Below are positions 25,756 to 36,228 of a DNA stretch of 64,000 nt, one piece after another. The notes below the pieces were generated by a model. That model had not been told where the DNA came from. It saw nothing but the letters and a program-made list of their open reading frames with translations, and did no database searches. A program made the translations under genes and the position numbers. Source of the DNA: Intrasporangium calvum DSM 43043. GTDB lineage: Bacteria > Actinomycetota > Actinomycetes > Actinomycetales > Dermatophilaceae. Position 1 is the stretch's first letter; every line of letters begins with the position of its first letter. The DNA is taken from positions 1,674,001 to 1,738,000 of the forward strand of contig NC_014830.1 of NCBI RefSeq assembly GCF_000184685.1. The letters are read 5' to 3'.

Positions 25756-28086
25756 GTGACCAACTCCCGCAGGTCTGCGGCCGGTCGTCCCGGGGTCCCG
25801 GTCCGATCTGAGGGCCGGAGCCAGTCTGGACCATCCGGAGACTCCGGCCGGTCCGGGAGCCCCCGCCGGGCGCCCGGTCCCCGTGGCGCGGGATCGAGCG
25901 CGCGCTCCGGGGCCCCCGAGCGCGGACGGGTGGAGCGAGCGGCCTCCTCGGGCCGCGGAGCCACCCCCGGTCGAGGGGGAGCCACGGGGCGCGGGCCGGT
26001 GCGAGCGGCCATCCAGGGACGTCAGCCGACCACCGCGAAAGGTGCGCCGAAGGCGGCCTCCGTCGGCACGAAAGGGCGTGCTTCAGGGCGTACGCGGGGG
26101 CGCACGTCCGCGCGACGCCCGGAGCCGCCTCGGACGAGCCGCCGGCCCGCACCCGAGGGGTCGACGCAGCGACCGCGGTCGTCGTCGCTGGCGGCAGCCG
26201 GCCGGGGACCGGCTCCCAAGCGAGGTGCCGGGCCGAGGGGCCCGCGCCGACCTCGCCGCCTGCGGGTCTCGGCGGCCAACCCGCGCGGTCGGGCCCGGGC
26301 GATGTTCATCGCGGTCCTTTTCGTGTTCAGCCTCTTCGCGGCGCAGCTGCTGCGGATCCAGGCTTTCGACGCGTCCGCCACCCAAGCAGCTGCCCTGTCG
26401 AAGCGTTCGATCAAGATGCACACGCCGGCCATGCGCGGCCAGATCCTCGACACCAACGGCCAGGTGCTCGCCGACAGCGTCGAGCGCTTCACCGTCTCGG
26501 CGGACCCGGTGGCGATCCAGTGCTACGTCAAGGTCAAGGGTGAGTGCGGTTGGCAGGGCGTCTACCAGGCAGCGGCCGACCTGTCGCCGAGGCTCGGGCT
26601 CGACGTCGCCCGGCTCACCACGCTGTTCACCACCCCCGACACGCGATACGTCATCGTCGCGAAGGACGTGACCCCGGGTGAATGGCGTCAGATCCAGGCT
26701 CTCGGGGTTCCCGGGATCGCCGCCGAGCGGACGAGCAAGCGGCTCTACCCGACCTCCATGGCCCTCGGCCAGCTCGTCGGCTTCGTCAACCAGACCGACC
26801 AGACCGCTGCCGGCGGCATCGAGCTGATGCTGGACGGAACGCTCGCCGGCAAGGCCGGTACGACCGTGGCCGAGCGTGCACAGAACGGCGCCGTCATCCC
26901 CGGCTCCCAGCGAGTCGACCAGCCCGCACTCGACGGCCGCAACGTCAAGCTCACCATCGACTCCGACATCCAGTGGTACACGCAGAACGCGCTCGCCAAG
27001 CAGGTGACCGCGGTGAAGGCGGAGACCGGGACGGCCGTCGTGCTCGAGGTGGCGACGGGCAAGATCCGCGCAGCAGCGAGCTACCCCACGTTCGACCCGA
27101 ACGACCTGTCCAAGGCCACGAAGGAGAGTCTCCGGAACCACGCCTTCCAGGACGCCTTCGAGCCCGGCTCGACCGGGAAGCTCATGACGATGGCCGCGGC
27201 GCTCGAGCACGGGGTCGTCACTCCCGACACGGGCGTGATCGTGCCCAACCGGCTGCCCCGGGCCGGAATGAAGTTCAAGGACCACGAGGACCACGAGACC
27301 GAGTACCTGACGGCAACCGGGGTGATCGCCAAGTCGTCCAACATCGGCACGATCCTGGTCGGCGAGCGGGTGCCGCCCGCCCAGATGGAGAAGACGTACC
27401 GCAGCTTCGGCGTCGGCCAGCGGACGGAGGTCGGCTTCGCCGGTGAGTCCAAGGGCGCGCTCGAGAAGTCGAGCAGCTGGAACGACCCCCAGCGCTACAC
27501 CGTGCTGTTCGGCCAGGGCTACGCCGTGACCGCGGTCCAGGCGGCCAGCGTGTTCGCGACCGTGGCGAACGGCGGGATCCGGATGCCGCTCTCGCTCATC
27601 GAGGGCACCTACAACGACAGCGGCACGTTGGTCCCCGCGCCGGCGGGGGCGGGGTCCCGCGTGATCTCGGTTCCGACCGCCACCCAGCTGAGCCGCATGC
27701 TCGAAGAGGTCACCGGCCAGGACGGGACGGCGAGCGATGCGCGGATCGAGGGCTACCGCGTCGCCGGCAAGACGGGAACGGCCGACCGCTACGACGAGCG
27801 GCTCCAGCGGTACAACGGGTTCACGGCGTCCTTCATCGGCTACGCCCCGGCGGAGAAGCCCAAGTATGTTGTGGCCGTGTTCATCCACAAGCCTCAGGCG
27901 GGGATGTTCGGCGGCGCGCTCGCCGGGCCGGTCTTCAACCAGGTGATGACCTACCTGCTCGAACGGGAGAACACCCCGCCGAGCAGGCCGTCTGCCCTGG
28001 ACTACCACGTGTGGGCCGACAAGCGTCTCTCGACCGATGATCCCGACGTGCTGAGCGACGCCCGAGCGCGTCGCGACGGCCTGTAA
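25756..28086 (+). CDS. ftsI: Division-specific class B penicillin-binding protein FtsI (PBP3)
   Basis: A 776-residue septal transpeptidase. An unusually long, Arg/Pro/Ser-rich cytoplasmic N-terminus (about 180 residues) precedes one membrane segment (about 183-203, MFIAVLFVFSLFAAQLL). The transpeptidase motifs are SxxK in EPGSTGKLM (near 471), SxN in KSSNIGT (near 527), and KTG in AGKTGTADRY (near 672). No PASTA repeats. The GTG is 3 bp after the ftsL stop. The disordered N-terminus is about four times longer than in many homologues and may be a docking platform. Confidence 0.95.
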   Translation: MTNSRRSAAGRPGVPVRSEGRSQSGPSGDSGRSGSPRRAPGPRGAGSSARSGAPERGRVERAASSGRGATPGRGGATGRGPVRAAIQGRQPTTAKGAPKAASVGTKGRASGRTRGRTSARRPEPPRTSRRPAPEGSTQRPRSSSLAAAGRGPAPKRGAGPRGPRRPRRLRVSAANPRGRARAMFIAVLFVFSLFAAQLLRIQAFDASATQAAALSKRSIKMHTPAMRGQILDTNGQVLADSVERFTVSADPVAIQCYVKVKGECGWQGVYQAAADLSPRLGLDVARLTTLFTTPDTRYVIVAKDVTPGEWRQIQALGVPGIAAERTSKRLYPTSMALGQLVGFVNQTDQTAAGGIELMLDGTLAGKAGTTVAERAQNGAVIPGSQRVDQPALDGRNVKLTIDSDIQWYTQNALAKQVTAVKAETGTAVVLEVATGKIRAAASYPTFDPNDLSKATKESLRNHAFQDAFEPGSTGKLMTMAAALEHGVVTPDTGVIVPNRLPRAGMKFKDHEDHETEYLTATGVIAKSSNIGTILVGERVPPAQMEKTYRSFGVGQRTEVGFAGESKGALEKSSSWNDPQRYTVLFGQGYAVTAVQAASVFATVANGGIRMPLSLIEGTYNDSGTLVPAPAGAGSRVISVPTATQLSRMLEEVTGQDGTASDARIEGYRVAGKTGTADRYDERLQRYNGFTASFIGYAPAEKPKYVVAVFIHKPQAGMFGGALAGPVFNQVMTYLLERENTPPSRPSALDYHVWADKRLSTDDPDVLSDARARRDGL

Positions 28087-28097
28087 GTTGGGGTGAC

Positions 28098-29789
28098 GTG
28101 CCACCTGACCTGATCCGGCCCTCGACGTCCGGCGTGTCCCTGCGTGCCCTCGCCGAGCTGAGCGGGGCCGCGGGCCCCGTTCCGGACCTGCGCGTCACCG
28201 GCGCGTCACTGGACAGCCGGACCGTTCTGCCGGGCGACCTCTATGCAGCCCTGCCGGGCTTCAACGTGCACGGTGCGCAGTTCAGCGCGGACGCGGTCCG
28301 CCTCGGCGCCGTCGCCGTCCTCACCGACGCTGCCGGCGCCGCGGTCATCCGCGGCCAGGCCGGTTCAGCGGACTCGGCCGGCGCCCCGCACGCCGCGCAC
28401 TCCGCGCACTCCGCGCACTCCGCGGCTCCGCCGGGGACCGAGGTGCCGCTGCTCGTCGTCGACGACCCGAGAGCGCGCCTGGGGCAGCTGGCCGCAGCGA
28501 TCTACGGGGACCCCGGGGCGGACCTCACGATGGTCGGGATCACCGGCACCAACGGCAAGACGACCACCGCCTACCTGCTCGAGTCGGCCCTGCGTGCGCT
28601 CGGCTGCAGCACCGGGCTGATCGGCACCATCGAGACCCGGGTCGGCAAGGAGCGCCTCGACTCGTCCCACACGACCCCCGAGGCGACCGACGTGCACGCA
28701 CTTCTCGCGGTCATGCGCGAGCGGGGTGCGGACACCTGCGTCATGGAGGTGTCGAGCCACGCCCTCGACCAGCACCGGGTCGACGGTGTGGTCTACGACG
28801 TGGCGCTGTTCACCAACCTGTCCCAGGACCACCTCGACTACCACGGGTCGATGGAGGACTACTTCGCCGCAAAGGCCCGCCTGTTCACCCCGGAACGCTC
28901 GCTCTCCGGCGTCGTGTGCGTCGACGACGAATGGGGTCGTCGCCTCATCGACCGGGCCACCGTGCCGGTGACGACCCTGACGACCCTGCCGACCCCGACG
29001 AGCGAGCCCACTCCGACGAGCACCGGGGCGGAGGTCGACTGGTCGGTCGTCCCGCGCCGCGGCGCCGCCGTCGACGGGGCCAGTGGCCAGCCTTTCCACC
29101 TCGTCCACCGATCCGGTGACCGATCGCTCTCGCTGGCATCTCACCTCCCCGGCGACTTCAACGTCGCCAACACCGCCATCGCCGCGGTGGCTCTGCTGTC
29201 CCTCGGCCACGAACCGGCACGGGTCGAGGCCGCGCTGGCGGTGCCTCCGTCAGTGCCGGGACGCATGGAGGTCGTCGCTCCCGGTGGCACCACCGACCCC
29301 CGTTGCATCGTCGACTTCGCGCACACGCCGGACGCGATCGACGTCGCGCTGGCGGCCCTCCGGCCGTCCACCCGTGGTCGCCTCATCGCCGTGCTCGGGG
29401 CGGGCGGTGACCGCGACCGCGGCAAGCGCGAGGCGATGGGCCGGGCTGCCGCGCGGCACGCAGACATCGTCGTGGTGACCGATGACAACCCACGCTCGGA
29501 GGACCCGGCCGAGATCCGGCGCACCGTGCTGGCCGGAGCCCGCAGCGCCGTCACGGACGGGTCTGCCGTGGCTCGCGAGATCATTGACGGAGGAGCGAGG
29601 TCCCGAGCGATCAGCTCGGCCATCGCGATGGCCCTCCGCGGGAGCTCCGGCTCGGACGGGGCCGATACCGTCGTCGTGCTCGGCAAGGGCCACGAGAAGG
29701 GACAGGAGGTCAACGGGGTGAAGCACCCGTTCGACGACCGGGAGGCCGTCCGGACGGCCCTGCGCGCCGCGGAAAGGACGATCCGTTGA
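28098..29789 (+). CDS. murE: UDP-MurNAc-tripeptide synthetase MurE
   Basis: A 563-residue Mur ligase adding the third stem-peptide residue. ATP loop [15 protein letters not shown] near residue 149; the DNPRSEDP motif near 463 is the signature for diaminopimelate (meso or LL) rather than lysine. The region around residues 95-115 carries a short tandem repeat (AHSAHSAHS) in a surface loop. GTG start 11 bp after ftsI; TAAGTT overlapping the ftsI stop is a possible internal leaderless promoter. Overlaps murF by 4 nt. Confidence 0.96.
   Translation: MPPDLIRPSTSGVSLRALAELSGAAGPVPDLRVTGASLDSRTVLPGDLYAALPGFNVHGAQFSADAVRLGAVAVLTDAAGAAVIRGQAGSADSAGAPHAAHSAHSAHSAAPPGTEVPLLVVDDPRARLGQLAAAIYGDPGADLTMVGITGTNGKTTTAYLLESALRALGCSTGLIGTIETRVGKERLDSSHTTPEATDVHALLAVMRERGADTCVMEVSSHALDQHRVDGVVYDVALFTNLSQDHLDYHGSMEDYFAAKARLFTPERSLSGVVCVDDEWGRRLIDRATVPVTTLTTLPTPTSEPTPTSTGAEVDWSVVPRRGAAVDGASGQPFHLVHRSGDRSLSLASHLPGDFNVANTAIAAVALLSLGHEPARVEAALAVPPSVPGRMEVVAPGGTTDPRCIVDFAHTPDAIDVALAALRPSTRGRLIAVLGAGGDRDRGKREAMGRAAARHADIVVVTDDNPRSEDPAEIRRTVLAGARSAVTDGSAVAREIIDGGARSRAISSAIAMALRGSSGSDGADTVVVLGKGHEKGQEVNGVKHPFDDREAVRTALRAAERTIR
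28393..28419 (+). repeat. 9-bp tandem repeat inside murE
   Basis: Three exact copies of CCGCGCACT encoding AHS units in a variable loop; prone to slippage without frameshift because the unit is three codons. Confidence 0.8.
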
Positions 29790-31198
29790 TTCCCCTCGCA
29801 CTCACCGAGATCCGCGACCTGACGCACGGCGAGGTCCACGGGTGTGACGACCCGGGGTCCGTCGTCGTCGACGGAGTGGTCACCACCGACTCACGCGACT
29901 GTGTCCCGGGCAGCCTCTACGTGGCGCGCCTCGGAGAGTTTGCCGACGGGCACGACTACGCACCCGCAGCGGTCGCCGCGGGAGCCGTGGCCGTGCTCGG
30001 CTCCCGCCCCGTCGAGGGGGTGGCGACGGTCGTCGTGGACGACGTGCAGACGGCCTTCGGGCAGGTCGCCCGAGGTGTGGTGGACCGCGCGCCCGAGCTG
30101 CGCATCGTGGGCATCACCGGATCGTCCGGCAAGACGAGCACCAAGGACCTGCTTGCCGCGGTGCTGTCGACCGCCGGCGAGACGGTGGCCCCGGTCAACT
30201 CGCTCAACGGCGAGATCGGCGTCCCGCTGACCGTGTGCCGGGTCACCCCCACGACGCGCTTCCTCGTGGCCGAGATGGGGGCCCGGGGGATCGGCCACAT
30301 CGACTACCTCACCCGGATCGCGCCGCCCGACGTGGCCATCGTCCTCAACGTCGGGACGGCGCACGTCGGCGAGTTCGGGTCCCGGGCCAACATCGCCGCA
30401 GCGAAGTCCGAGCTCCCTCGCGCAGTCCGTCCGGGCGGACTGTCCATCCTCAACGCCGACGACCCGCTCGTCGCCGCCATGGCTGGGGGGCTCGCCTCAC
30501 GGGTGCAGCTCGTCGGGCAATCGCCTGAGGCGGAGGTCCGCGCGGAGGCCACGATCCTCGATGAGCTGGGCAGAGCGGCATACGACCTCGTGACTCCGCG
30601 CGGGCGCGCGCGAGTGTCCCTGCGGCTCAGCGGAGCCCACCACGTCGGCAACTCCTTGGCCGTCGCCGCGGCGGCGCTGGAGCTCGGCCTGCCGCTCGCC
30701 CAGGTGGCCGCGGCGCTGTCCGGGGCGGTCCCGGCGAGCCGTTGGCGGATGGAGATCACCGAACGCCCGGACGGCGTCGTCATCGTCAACGACGCCTACA
30801 ACGCCAACCCCGACTCCATGCGGGCGGCCCTCGACGCGCTCGCCGCCATCGCCACGACGGGGGAGCGGTGGGCCGTCCTCGGCGAGATGCTCGAGCTGGG
30901 CTCGGACCGGGAGCGGGAGCACGCCGCCATCGGGTCGTATGCCGCTGGGCTGGGTATCGACCACGTCGTGGCCGTGGGCGACGGGGCTCGGGTCTACGAC
31001 GCCCCCGACTGGGTGCCGGACGTCGACGCCGCCCACGACCACCTCGCGTCGCGCCTGCGGCCCGGGGACGTGGTTCTGCTGAAGTCGAGCCGAGACAGCG
31101 GGCTACGGTGGCTCGGTGACCGGCTCGCCGGCACCGGAGACTGGGCGACGCCCGACGACGATCCGCACGCACGACAGGAAGGGACGGTGGAGGAGTGA
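29786..31198 (+). CDS. murF: UDP-MurNAc-tripeptide:D-Ala-D-Ala ligase MurF
   Basis: A 470-residue Mur ligase that adds D-Ala-D-Ala. ATP loop [14 protein letters not shown] near residue 112, then [19 protein letters not shown], and the C-terminal [15 protein letters not shown] and LGEMLELG motifs. Start is TTG 29786, overlapping the murE stop (TTGA), with GGAAAGGA upstream. Two copies of the dispersed repeat lie in frame (near residues 264 and 386), reading as RAAYDL and SYAAGLG. Confidence 0.95.
   Translation: MIPLALTEIRDLTHGEVHGCDDPGSVVVDGVVTTDSRDCVPGSLYVARLGEFADGHDYAPAAVAAGAVAVLGSRPVEGVATVVVDDVQTAFGQVARGVVDRAPELRIVGITGSSGKTSTKDLLAAVLSTAGETVAPVNSLNGEIGVPLTVCRVTPTTRFLVAEMGARGIGHIDYLTRIAPPDVAIVLNVGTAHVGEFGSRANIAAAKSELPRAVRPGGLSILNADDPLVAAMAGGLASRVQLVGQSPEAEVRAEATILDELGRAAYDLVTPRGRARVSLRLSGAHHVGNSLAVAAAALELGLPLAQVAAALSGAVPASRWRMEITERPDGVVIVNDAYNANPDSMRAALDALAAIATTGERWAVLGEMLELGSDREREHAAIGSYAAGLGIDHVVAVGDGARVYDAPDWVPDVDAAHDHLASRLRPGDVVLLKSSRDSGLRWLGDRLAGTGDWATPDDDPHARQEGTVEE
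30574..30584 (-). repeat. Dispersed repeat copy, core only, inside murF
   Basis: AGCGGCATACG on the plus strand (reverse of the core), preceded by GGGCAG; encodes RAAYD. Confidence 0.7.
30936..30951 (+). repeat. Dispersed repeat copy, full form, inside murF
   Basis: CGTATGCCGCTGGGCT read as SYAAGL with TAT and GCT, codons that are uncommon in the surrounding genes. Confidence 0.85.
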
Positions 31199-32277
31199 AG
31201 GGTGTCCTCGCGGCCGCCGCGTTCTCGCTGCTCTTCTCCCTCCTCGGAACTCCCCTCTTCATCAAGTTCCTGGTTCGGCGCAGCTACGGCCAGTTCGTCC
31301 GTGACGACGGCCCGACGACCCACCACACCAAGCGTGGTACGCCGACGATGGGCGGTGCGGTCATCCTCGCCTCGACGCTCGGGGCCTACGCCGTGGCGCA
31401 CCTGGTCACGCTGACGCCGGTCACGGCGAGCGGGGTGCTCGTCCTCTTCCTCATGGCGGGGCTGGGCCTCGTGGGCTTCCTCGACGACTTCATCAAGATC
31501 TCCAAGCAACGCAGTCTGGGGCTCCGCTCGCGCGAGAAGCTCTTCGGGCAGACGCTCGTCGGGGTCATCTTCGCCGTCCTCGTGCTGCAGTTCCCCAACG
31601 ACCAGTACCGGACCCCCGCGTCACCGTTCATCTCCTTCGTCCGCGACACGAACCTCAACCTGGCCTTCGCCGGGACGCTCGTGGGGATGCTCCTCTTCGT
31701 CATCTGGGCCAACCTCATGATCGCCGGGACCTCCAACGGGGTGAACCTCACCGACGGCCTCGACGGCCTGGCGACCGGGGTCTCCACAATGGTCTTCGGC
31801 GCCTACGTCCTCATCAGCCTCTGGACCTTCAACCAGAACTGCCAGATCAACCCCGGCATCAAGTGCTACGAGGTCCGCGACTCCCACGACCTCGCCCTCG
31901 TCGCCGCGGCGGGGATGGGCGCCTGCTTCGGGTTCCTCTGGTGGAACGCGACCCCGGCGAAGATCTTCATGGGCGACACCGGGTCGCTGGCCCTCGGGGG
32001 CGCCCTCGCAGGCCTGGCCATCACGACCCGCACCCAGCTGCTCATCGTCATCCTCGGGGGCCTCTTCGTCCTCGAGACCCTTTCGGTGATGGCCCAGGTG
32101 ATCTCCTTCAAGACCACCGGCAAACGTGTCCTGCGGATGGCCCCGCTCCACCATCACTTCGAGATGGTCGGCTGGCACGAGGTGACCGTCGTCGTTCGGT
32201 TCTGGATCATCGCAGGGCTCTTCGTGGCCTTCGGTCTCGGCATCTTCTACGCGGAGTGGGTGGTGGGCACGCAATGA
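31195..32277 (+). CDS. mraY: Phospho-MurNAc-pentapeptide transferase MraY
   Basis: A 360-residue polytopic enzyme making lipid I from UDP-MurNAc-pentapeptide and undecaprenyl phosphate. Family motifs: [18 protein letters not shown] (near residue 37), the Asp-rich [18 protein letters not shown] (near 185), [13 protein letters not shown], and the HHHFE loop (near 320). About ten membrane helices. GTG overlaps the murF stop (GTGA). Confidence 0.97.
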   Translation: MKGVLAAAAFSLLFSLLGTPLFIKFLVRRSYGQFVRDDGPTTHHTKRGTPTMGGAVILASTLGAYAVAHLVTLTPVTASGVLVLFLMAGLGLVGFLDDFIKISKQRSLGLRSREKLFGQTLVGVIFAVLVLQFPNDQYRTPASPFISFVRDTNLNLAFAGTLVGMLLFVIWANLMIAGTSNGVNLTDGLDGLATGVSTMVFGAYVLISLWTFNQNCQINPGIKCYEVRDSHDLALVAAAGMGACFGFLWWNATPAKIFMGDTGSLALGGALAGLAITTRTQLLIVILGGLFVLETLSVMAQVISFKTTGKRVLRMAPLHHHFEMVGWHEVTVVVRFWIIAGLFVAFGLGIFYAEWVVGTQ

Positions 32278-33764
32278 CCTTCGATCCTGCCTACGAGCCA
32301 CGTCCGGGGCTGACGCACCGGGACGCGGACTGGTCCGGGCTCCGGGTGCTCGTCGTCGGCCTCGGCATCTCGGGGTTCGCGGCGGCCGACGCGCTCGCCG
32401 AACGTGGCGCCACGGTCACCGCCGTGTCGAGGGACGTCACCGACGTGATCACCGAGCGGGCCACGATCCTCGACATCCTGGGCGTCGACGTCCGACTCGG
32501 CGCGGAGCACGTCCACGAGCCGCCCGACGACGTCGAGCTGATCATCACCTCGCCCGGGGTGCCGCCCCATGACCCGCTCATGCTGGCCGCCGCGACCCGA
32601 GGTCTGCCCGTCTGGGGTGAAGTCGAGCTCGCCTGGCGGATGCGGCCGCTCGAGGGCGCGGCCCCCTGGCTGACCGTGACCGGTACCAACGGCAAGACGA
32701 CGACCGTCAACATGCTCGCGTCGATCCTGCGCGCCTCCGGCCTGCGTGCCACCTCTGCCGGCAATGTCGGCACCCCGATTCTCGAGGCCGTCCTGCACCC
32801 CGAGCCCTACGACGTGCTGGCCGTCGAGCTCTCCAGCTTCCAGCTGCACTGGCAGCGCTCGATCTCGGCGGTGGCCTCCGCGGTGCTCAACGTGGCCCCG
32901 GACCACCTCGACTGGCACGGCTCCTACGCCGAGTACCTGCGAGCCAAGGGCAAGATCTACGACAACACCCACCTGGCCTGCGTCTACAACGTGGCGGACA
33001 TCCAGACCGAGCAGCTGGTGATGGAGGCTGAGGTGGTCGAGGGGTGCCGCGCGGTCGGCTTCACGACCGGAATCCCCGCCCCCTCGATGATCGGCGTCGT
33101 CGACGACGTGCTCGCCGACCGCGCCTTCGTGGAGCAGCGCCAACGGTCGGCGGCGGAGCTCTGCACGCTCGACGACCTCCGTGGCGATGCGCCCTCGGTC
33201 GCCCCGCACTACCTTGCGAACGCACTGGCGGCTGCTGCCCTCGCCCGCGCCTACGGCGTCGGCCCGCTCGCCGTTCGCGACGGCCTACGCGCCTTCCGAC
33301 CCGACCGGCATCGGATCGCAGAGGTGGCCACCGTGCGCGGTGTGCGCTGGGTCAACGACTCCAAGGCCACCAACACCCACGCGGCCGCGGCGGCTCTCAC
33401 CTCCTTCGACAGTGTCGTGTGGATCGCCGGTGGGTTGCTCAAGGGCGCAGACGTGGACAGCCTCGTAGAGGAGGTGGCATCGCGGCTTCGTGGCGTCGTG
33501 CTCATCGGGGCAGACCGGGCCCGCATCGCGGAGGCGCTGGCCCGACACGCGCCCGATGTTCCGGTCATCGACCTCCCCGACACCGACACTGGGGTCATGG
33601 ACCTCGTCGTCACCCATGCTGCGCGCCTGGCGCACCCAGGGGACGTCGTCCTGCTTGCGCCGGCTGCCGCTTCGATGGACATGTTCACCAACTACGGCGC
33701 GCGCGGCGACGCCTTCGAGGATGCGGTGCGGCGCCACCTGGAGGCGAGCGGGGGAGACCTGTGA
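32274..33764 (+). CDS. murD: UDP-MurNAc-L-Ala:D-Glu ligase MurD
   Basis: A 496-residue Mur ligase adding D-glutamate. N-terminal Rossmann-like [21 protein letters not shown] loop [14 protein letters not shown] near residue 137, [12 protein letters not shown], and the C-terminal [15 protein letters not shown] with [15 protein letters not shown] 32274 overlaps the mraY stop (ATGA); the frame is open further upstream inside mraY, which is not used. Confidence 0.96.
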   Translation: MTFDPAYEPRPGLTHRDADWSGLRVLVVGLGISGFAAADALAERGATVTAVSRDVTDVITERATILDILGVDVRLGAEHVHEPPDDVELIITSPGVPPHDPLMLAAATRGLPVWGEVELAWRMRPLEGAAPWLTVTGTNGKTTTVNMLASILRASGLRATSAGNVGTPILEAVLHPEPYDVLAVELSSFQLHWQRSISAVASAVLNVAPDHLDWHGSYAEYLRAKGKIYDNTHLACVYNVADIQTEQLVMEAEVVEGCRAVGFTTGIPAPSMIGVVDDVLADRAFVEQRQRSAAELCTLDDLRGDAPSVAPHYLANALAAAALARAYGVGPLAVRDGLRAFRPDRHRIAEVATVRGVRWVNDSKATNTHAAAAALTSFDSVVWIAGGLLKGADVDSLVEEVASRLRGVVLIGADRARIAEALARHAPDVPVIDLPDTDTGVMDLVVTHAARLAHPGDVVLLAPAAASMDMFTNYGARGDAFEDAVRRHLEASGGDL

Positions 33765-35125
33765 GCTCCGTCTCGGCTCGGCAGCGTGGGACTTCCGATC
33801 CCAAGCCGCCCGCAGGGTCGCGGGCCAGCTCCACGGCCCCACCCCGCGCCCGACGGGCTCGCGTGCGCGCGTCGTCCGCCGACTCCTCCGGTGGCCCTCC
33901 GATCCTTCACTTCGGCAAGCTCGAGTCGCCGCTGACGACGTACTACCTGCTCCTCGGCGTGACGACGACCCTGGTCGTCTTCGGCCTGATCATGGTCTTC
34001 TCCGCGTCCAGCGTGGAATCCCTGCTCGCCAAGGAGGCCTCCTACACCGTCTTCGCCAAGCAGCTCCTCTTCGCCGTCATCGGGGCGGTCGTGGCTACCT
34101 GGGCTACCCGGTGGCCCGTCCGGTGGTGGCGTCGCATCGCCTGGTCGGCCCTGATCGGGGCAGTGGCCCTCCAGGCGGCCGTGTTCGTACCGGGTCTCGG
34201 AGTCGCGAAGGGGGGCAACCTCAACTGGCTCGCGATCGGGCCGGTCCAGGTCCAGCCGTCCGAGTTCGCCAAGCTCGCCCTCGTCCTGACCGGGGGCGCC
34301 ATCTTCGCGAACAAGGGAAGTCTGGTCGGCCACTGGTTGCACGCCGTCCTGCCCTTCGTCCTGCCGATCTCTGCGGTGGTGCTCGCGCTCGTCCTCGCCG
34401 GGCAGGACCTCGGGACGGGACTCGTCATGGGTCTCATCGTCACCGGAGTGCTGTTCGTCGCAGGCGCGCCCAAACGGCTCTTCATCGTCGGCAGCCTGGC
34501 CGTCGTCGCCGGCATCGCCTATCTCGTCGCCACGAGCAGCAACCGCATGAGCCGGATCAGCAACTGGCTCGACCCCGCGTGCCAGTCGGATCCCGACAGC
34601 TGGTGCGGCCAGTCTGTCCATGGGATGTACGCGCTCGCCGACGGCGGCTGGTGGGGTGTGGGCCTGGGCGGGTCCAAGGAGAAGTGGAAGTGGTTGTCCG
34701 AAGCACACAACGACTTCATCTTCGCCATCATCGGCGAGGAGCTCGGGTTGCCCGGGACGCTCCTCGTCCTCGTCCTCTTCGGCCTGTTGGCCTGGGCCTG
34801 CTATCGTCTCGTCACCCGCACCCAGGACCGCTTCGTCCGGGTCGCCTCCGCTGGAGTGATGGTGTGGCTGATCGGTCAGGCGACGATCAACATCGGTTCG
34901 GTCATCGGCCTGCTGCCCGTCGTCGGCGTACCGCTGCCCTTGGTCTCGGCCGGGGGCTCCTCGCTCGTCACGACGCTTCTCGCACTCGGGATGATGCTGT
35001 CCTTCGCCCGGAACGAGCCGGGTTGCCGAGCCCTTCTCGATGCGCGTCCGAGCGTGATCAAGCGCACGCTCAGTGTCCTGCCCTCGCGTCTCCCGTCTCG
35101 TCCTGCCCGTTTGAGAAGTCGGTGA
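33761..35125 (+). CDS. ftsW: Lipid II polymerase / division protein FtsW
   Basis: A 454-residue SEDS glycosyltransferase with an N-terminal basic, Ser/Pro-rich cytoplasmic tail of about 55 residues and about ten membrane segments. SEDS signatures: IMVFSASSVESL, IGPVQVQPSEFAKLAL, AGQDLGTGLVMG, EAHNDFIFAIIGEELG, and the final GVPLPLVSAGGSSLV. GTG 33761 overlaps the murD stop. Works with FtsI at the septum. Confidence 0.96.
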   Translation: MSSVSARQRGTSDPKPPAGSRASSTAPPRARRARVRASSADSSGGPPILHFGKLESPLTTYYLLLGVTTTLVVFGLIMVFSASSVESLLAKEASYTVFAKQLLFAVIGAVVATWATRWPVRWWRRIAWSALIGAVALQAAVFVPGLGVAKGGNLNWLAIGPVQVQPSEFAKLALVLTGGAIFANKGSLVGHWLHAVLPFVLPISAVVLALVLAGQDLGTGLVMGLIVTGVLFVAGAPKRLFIVGSLAVVAGIAYLVATSSNRMSRISNWLDPACQSDPDSWCGQSVHGMYALADGGWWGVGLGGSKEKWKWLSEAHNDFIFAIIGEELGLPGTLLVLVLFGLLAWACYRLVTRTQDRFVRVASAGVMVWLIGQATINIGSVIGLLPVVGVPLPLVSAGGSSLVTTLLALGMMLSFARNEPGCRALLDARPSVIKRTLSVLPSRLPSRPARLRSR

Positions 35126-36228
35126 TCCTCGTGCCCTCGCCCACCTCCGTCCTGCTCGCCGGGGGAGGCAGTGCCGGCCATGTGTCGCCGCTGCTCGCCC
35201 TCGCTGATGCCCTGGTCCGGCGCCACCCGGACCTCGTCGTGACGGCCCTGGGCACCCGGGTCGGGCTCGAGGCCCGCCTGGTGCCCGCCCGAGGGTTGGA
35301 CCTGAGATTCGTTCCCAAGGTCCCCCTGCCACGCCGGCCCAGTGCCGACCTGCTCAGGCTGCCGGGCCGGCTCCGGGAGGCGGTCGACGCTGCCGGGAAG
35401 GCCATCGACGACACCGCTGCTGAGGTCGTCGTCGGCTTCGGCGGCTACGTGAGCACTCCGGCCTACCTCGCTGCCCGGCGGCGTCACGTTCCGATCGTGA
35501 TCCACGAGCAGAACGTCCGTCCGGGACTCGCCAACCGGCTGGGCTCACACTGGACCCCGTTCGTCGCGACGACCTTCCCCGCCACCCGGCTTCGGGGCGC
35601 CCGGCGGCTCGGCATGCCGCTGCGACGCGAGATCACCCAGCTCGACCGCGCGGCGAGCCGGCTGGGCGCGCGCGAGCACTTCGGGCTCGAGCCGGACCGC
35701 GCCACGGTCCTCGTGACCGGTGGCTCGCTCGGCGCCAAGCGGCTCAACGACGCCTTCGCCGCCTCCTCGACGGCGCTCAGCCGAGCCGGCGTCCAGGTGC
35801 TCCATGTCACGGGGCTCGACAAGGACTTCACCCCTGAGACCCCCCCGGCAGGGGCCCCCTACGTCGTCGTGCCCTACGCCGACCGCATGGAGCTTGCCTA
35901 CGCCGCAGCTGATCTCGTCGTGGCCCGCGCCGGCGCCAACACGGTGACGGAGCTCACCGCGGTGGGTCTTCCCGCCGTCTACGTACCTCTGCCCATCGGG
36001 AACGGTGAGCAGCGCCGCAACGCCGCCGACGTCGTGGCGGCCGGTGGGGGGATCCTCGTCGACGATGCGCAGCTGACGTCCGTGTGGGTGCAGACGCAAC
36101 TCATCCCCCTGGCTCACGACAGCGAGCGGCTGGCGGGTATGGCCCGGGCGGCGGCCGGCCTCGGTGAGCGGGCAGCCGACGAGGCCCTGGCCGACCTCGT
36201 CGACGAAGCATGGAGGTCGCGCCGATGA
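35122..36228 (+). CDS. murG: UDP-GlcNAc:lipid I transferase MurG
   Basis: A 368-residue GT-B enzyme making lipid II. N-terminal GGGSAGHVSPLLALADAL near residue 15, GFGGYVSTPAYLAA, IHEQNVRPGLANRL, VTGGSLGAKRLND, and the C-terminal ARAGANTVTELTAVGLPAVY. Start: GTG 35122 overlaps the ftsW stop (GTGA); GTG 35131 is possible. Confidence 0.96.
   Translation: MILVPSPTSVLLAGGGSAGHVSPLLALADALVRRHPDLVVTALGTRVGLEARLVPARGLDLRFVPKVPLPRRPSADLLRLPGRLREAVDAAGKAIDDTAAEVVVGFGGYVSTPAYLAARRRHVPIVIHEQNVRPGLANRLGSHWTPFVATTFPATRLRGARRLGMPLRREITQLDRAASRLGAREHFGLEPDRATVLVTGGSLGAKRLNDAFAASSTALSRAGVQVLHVTGLDKDFTPETPPAGAPYVVVPYADRMELAYAAADLVVARAGANTVTELTAVGLPAVYVPLPIGNGEQRRNAADVVAAGGGILVDDAQLTSVWVQTQLIPLAHDSERLAGMARAAAGLGERAADEALADLVDEAWRSRR

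Noticed and set aside
27582-27592. CGGATGCCGCT in ftsI, one mismatch from the dispersed word
   Set aside because: Encodes a common RMPL peptide with preferred codons; single-mismatch hits of this kind are expected by chance, so it was not counted.
28084-28089. TAAGTT before murE as a separate leaderless promoter
   Set aside because: It overlaps the ftsI stop codon in a tightly packed operon, so the resemblance may be coincidental; mentioned in the murE entry only.
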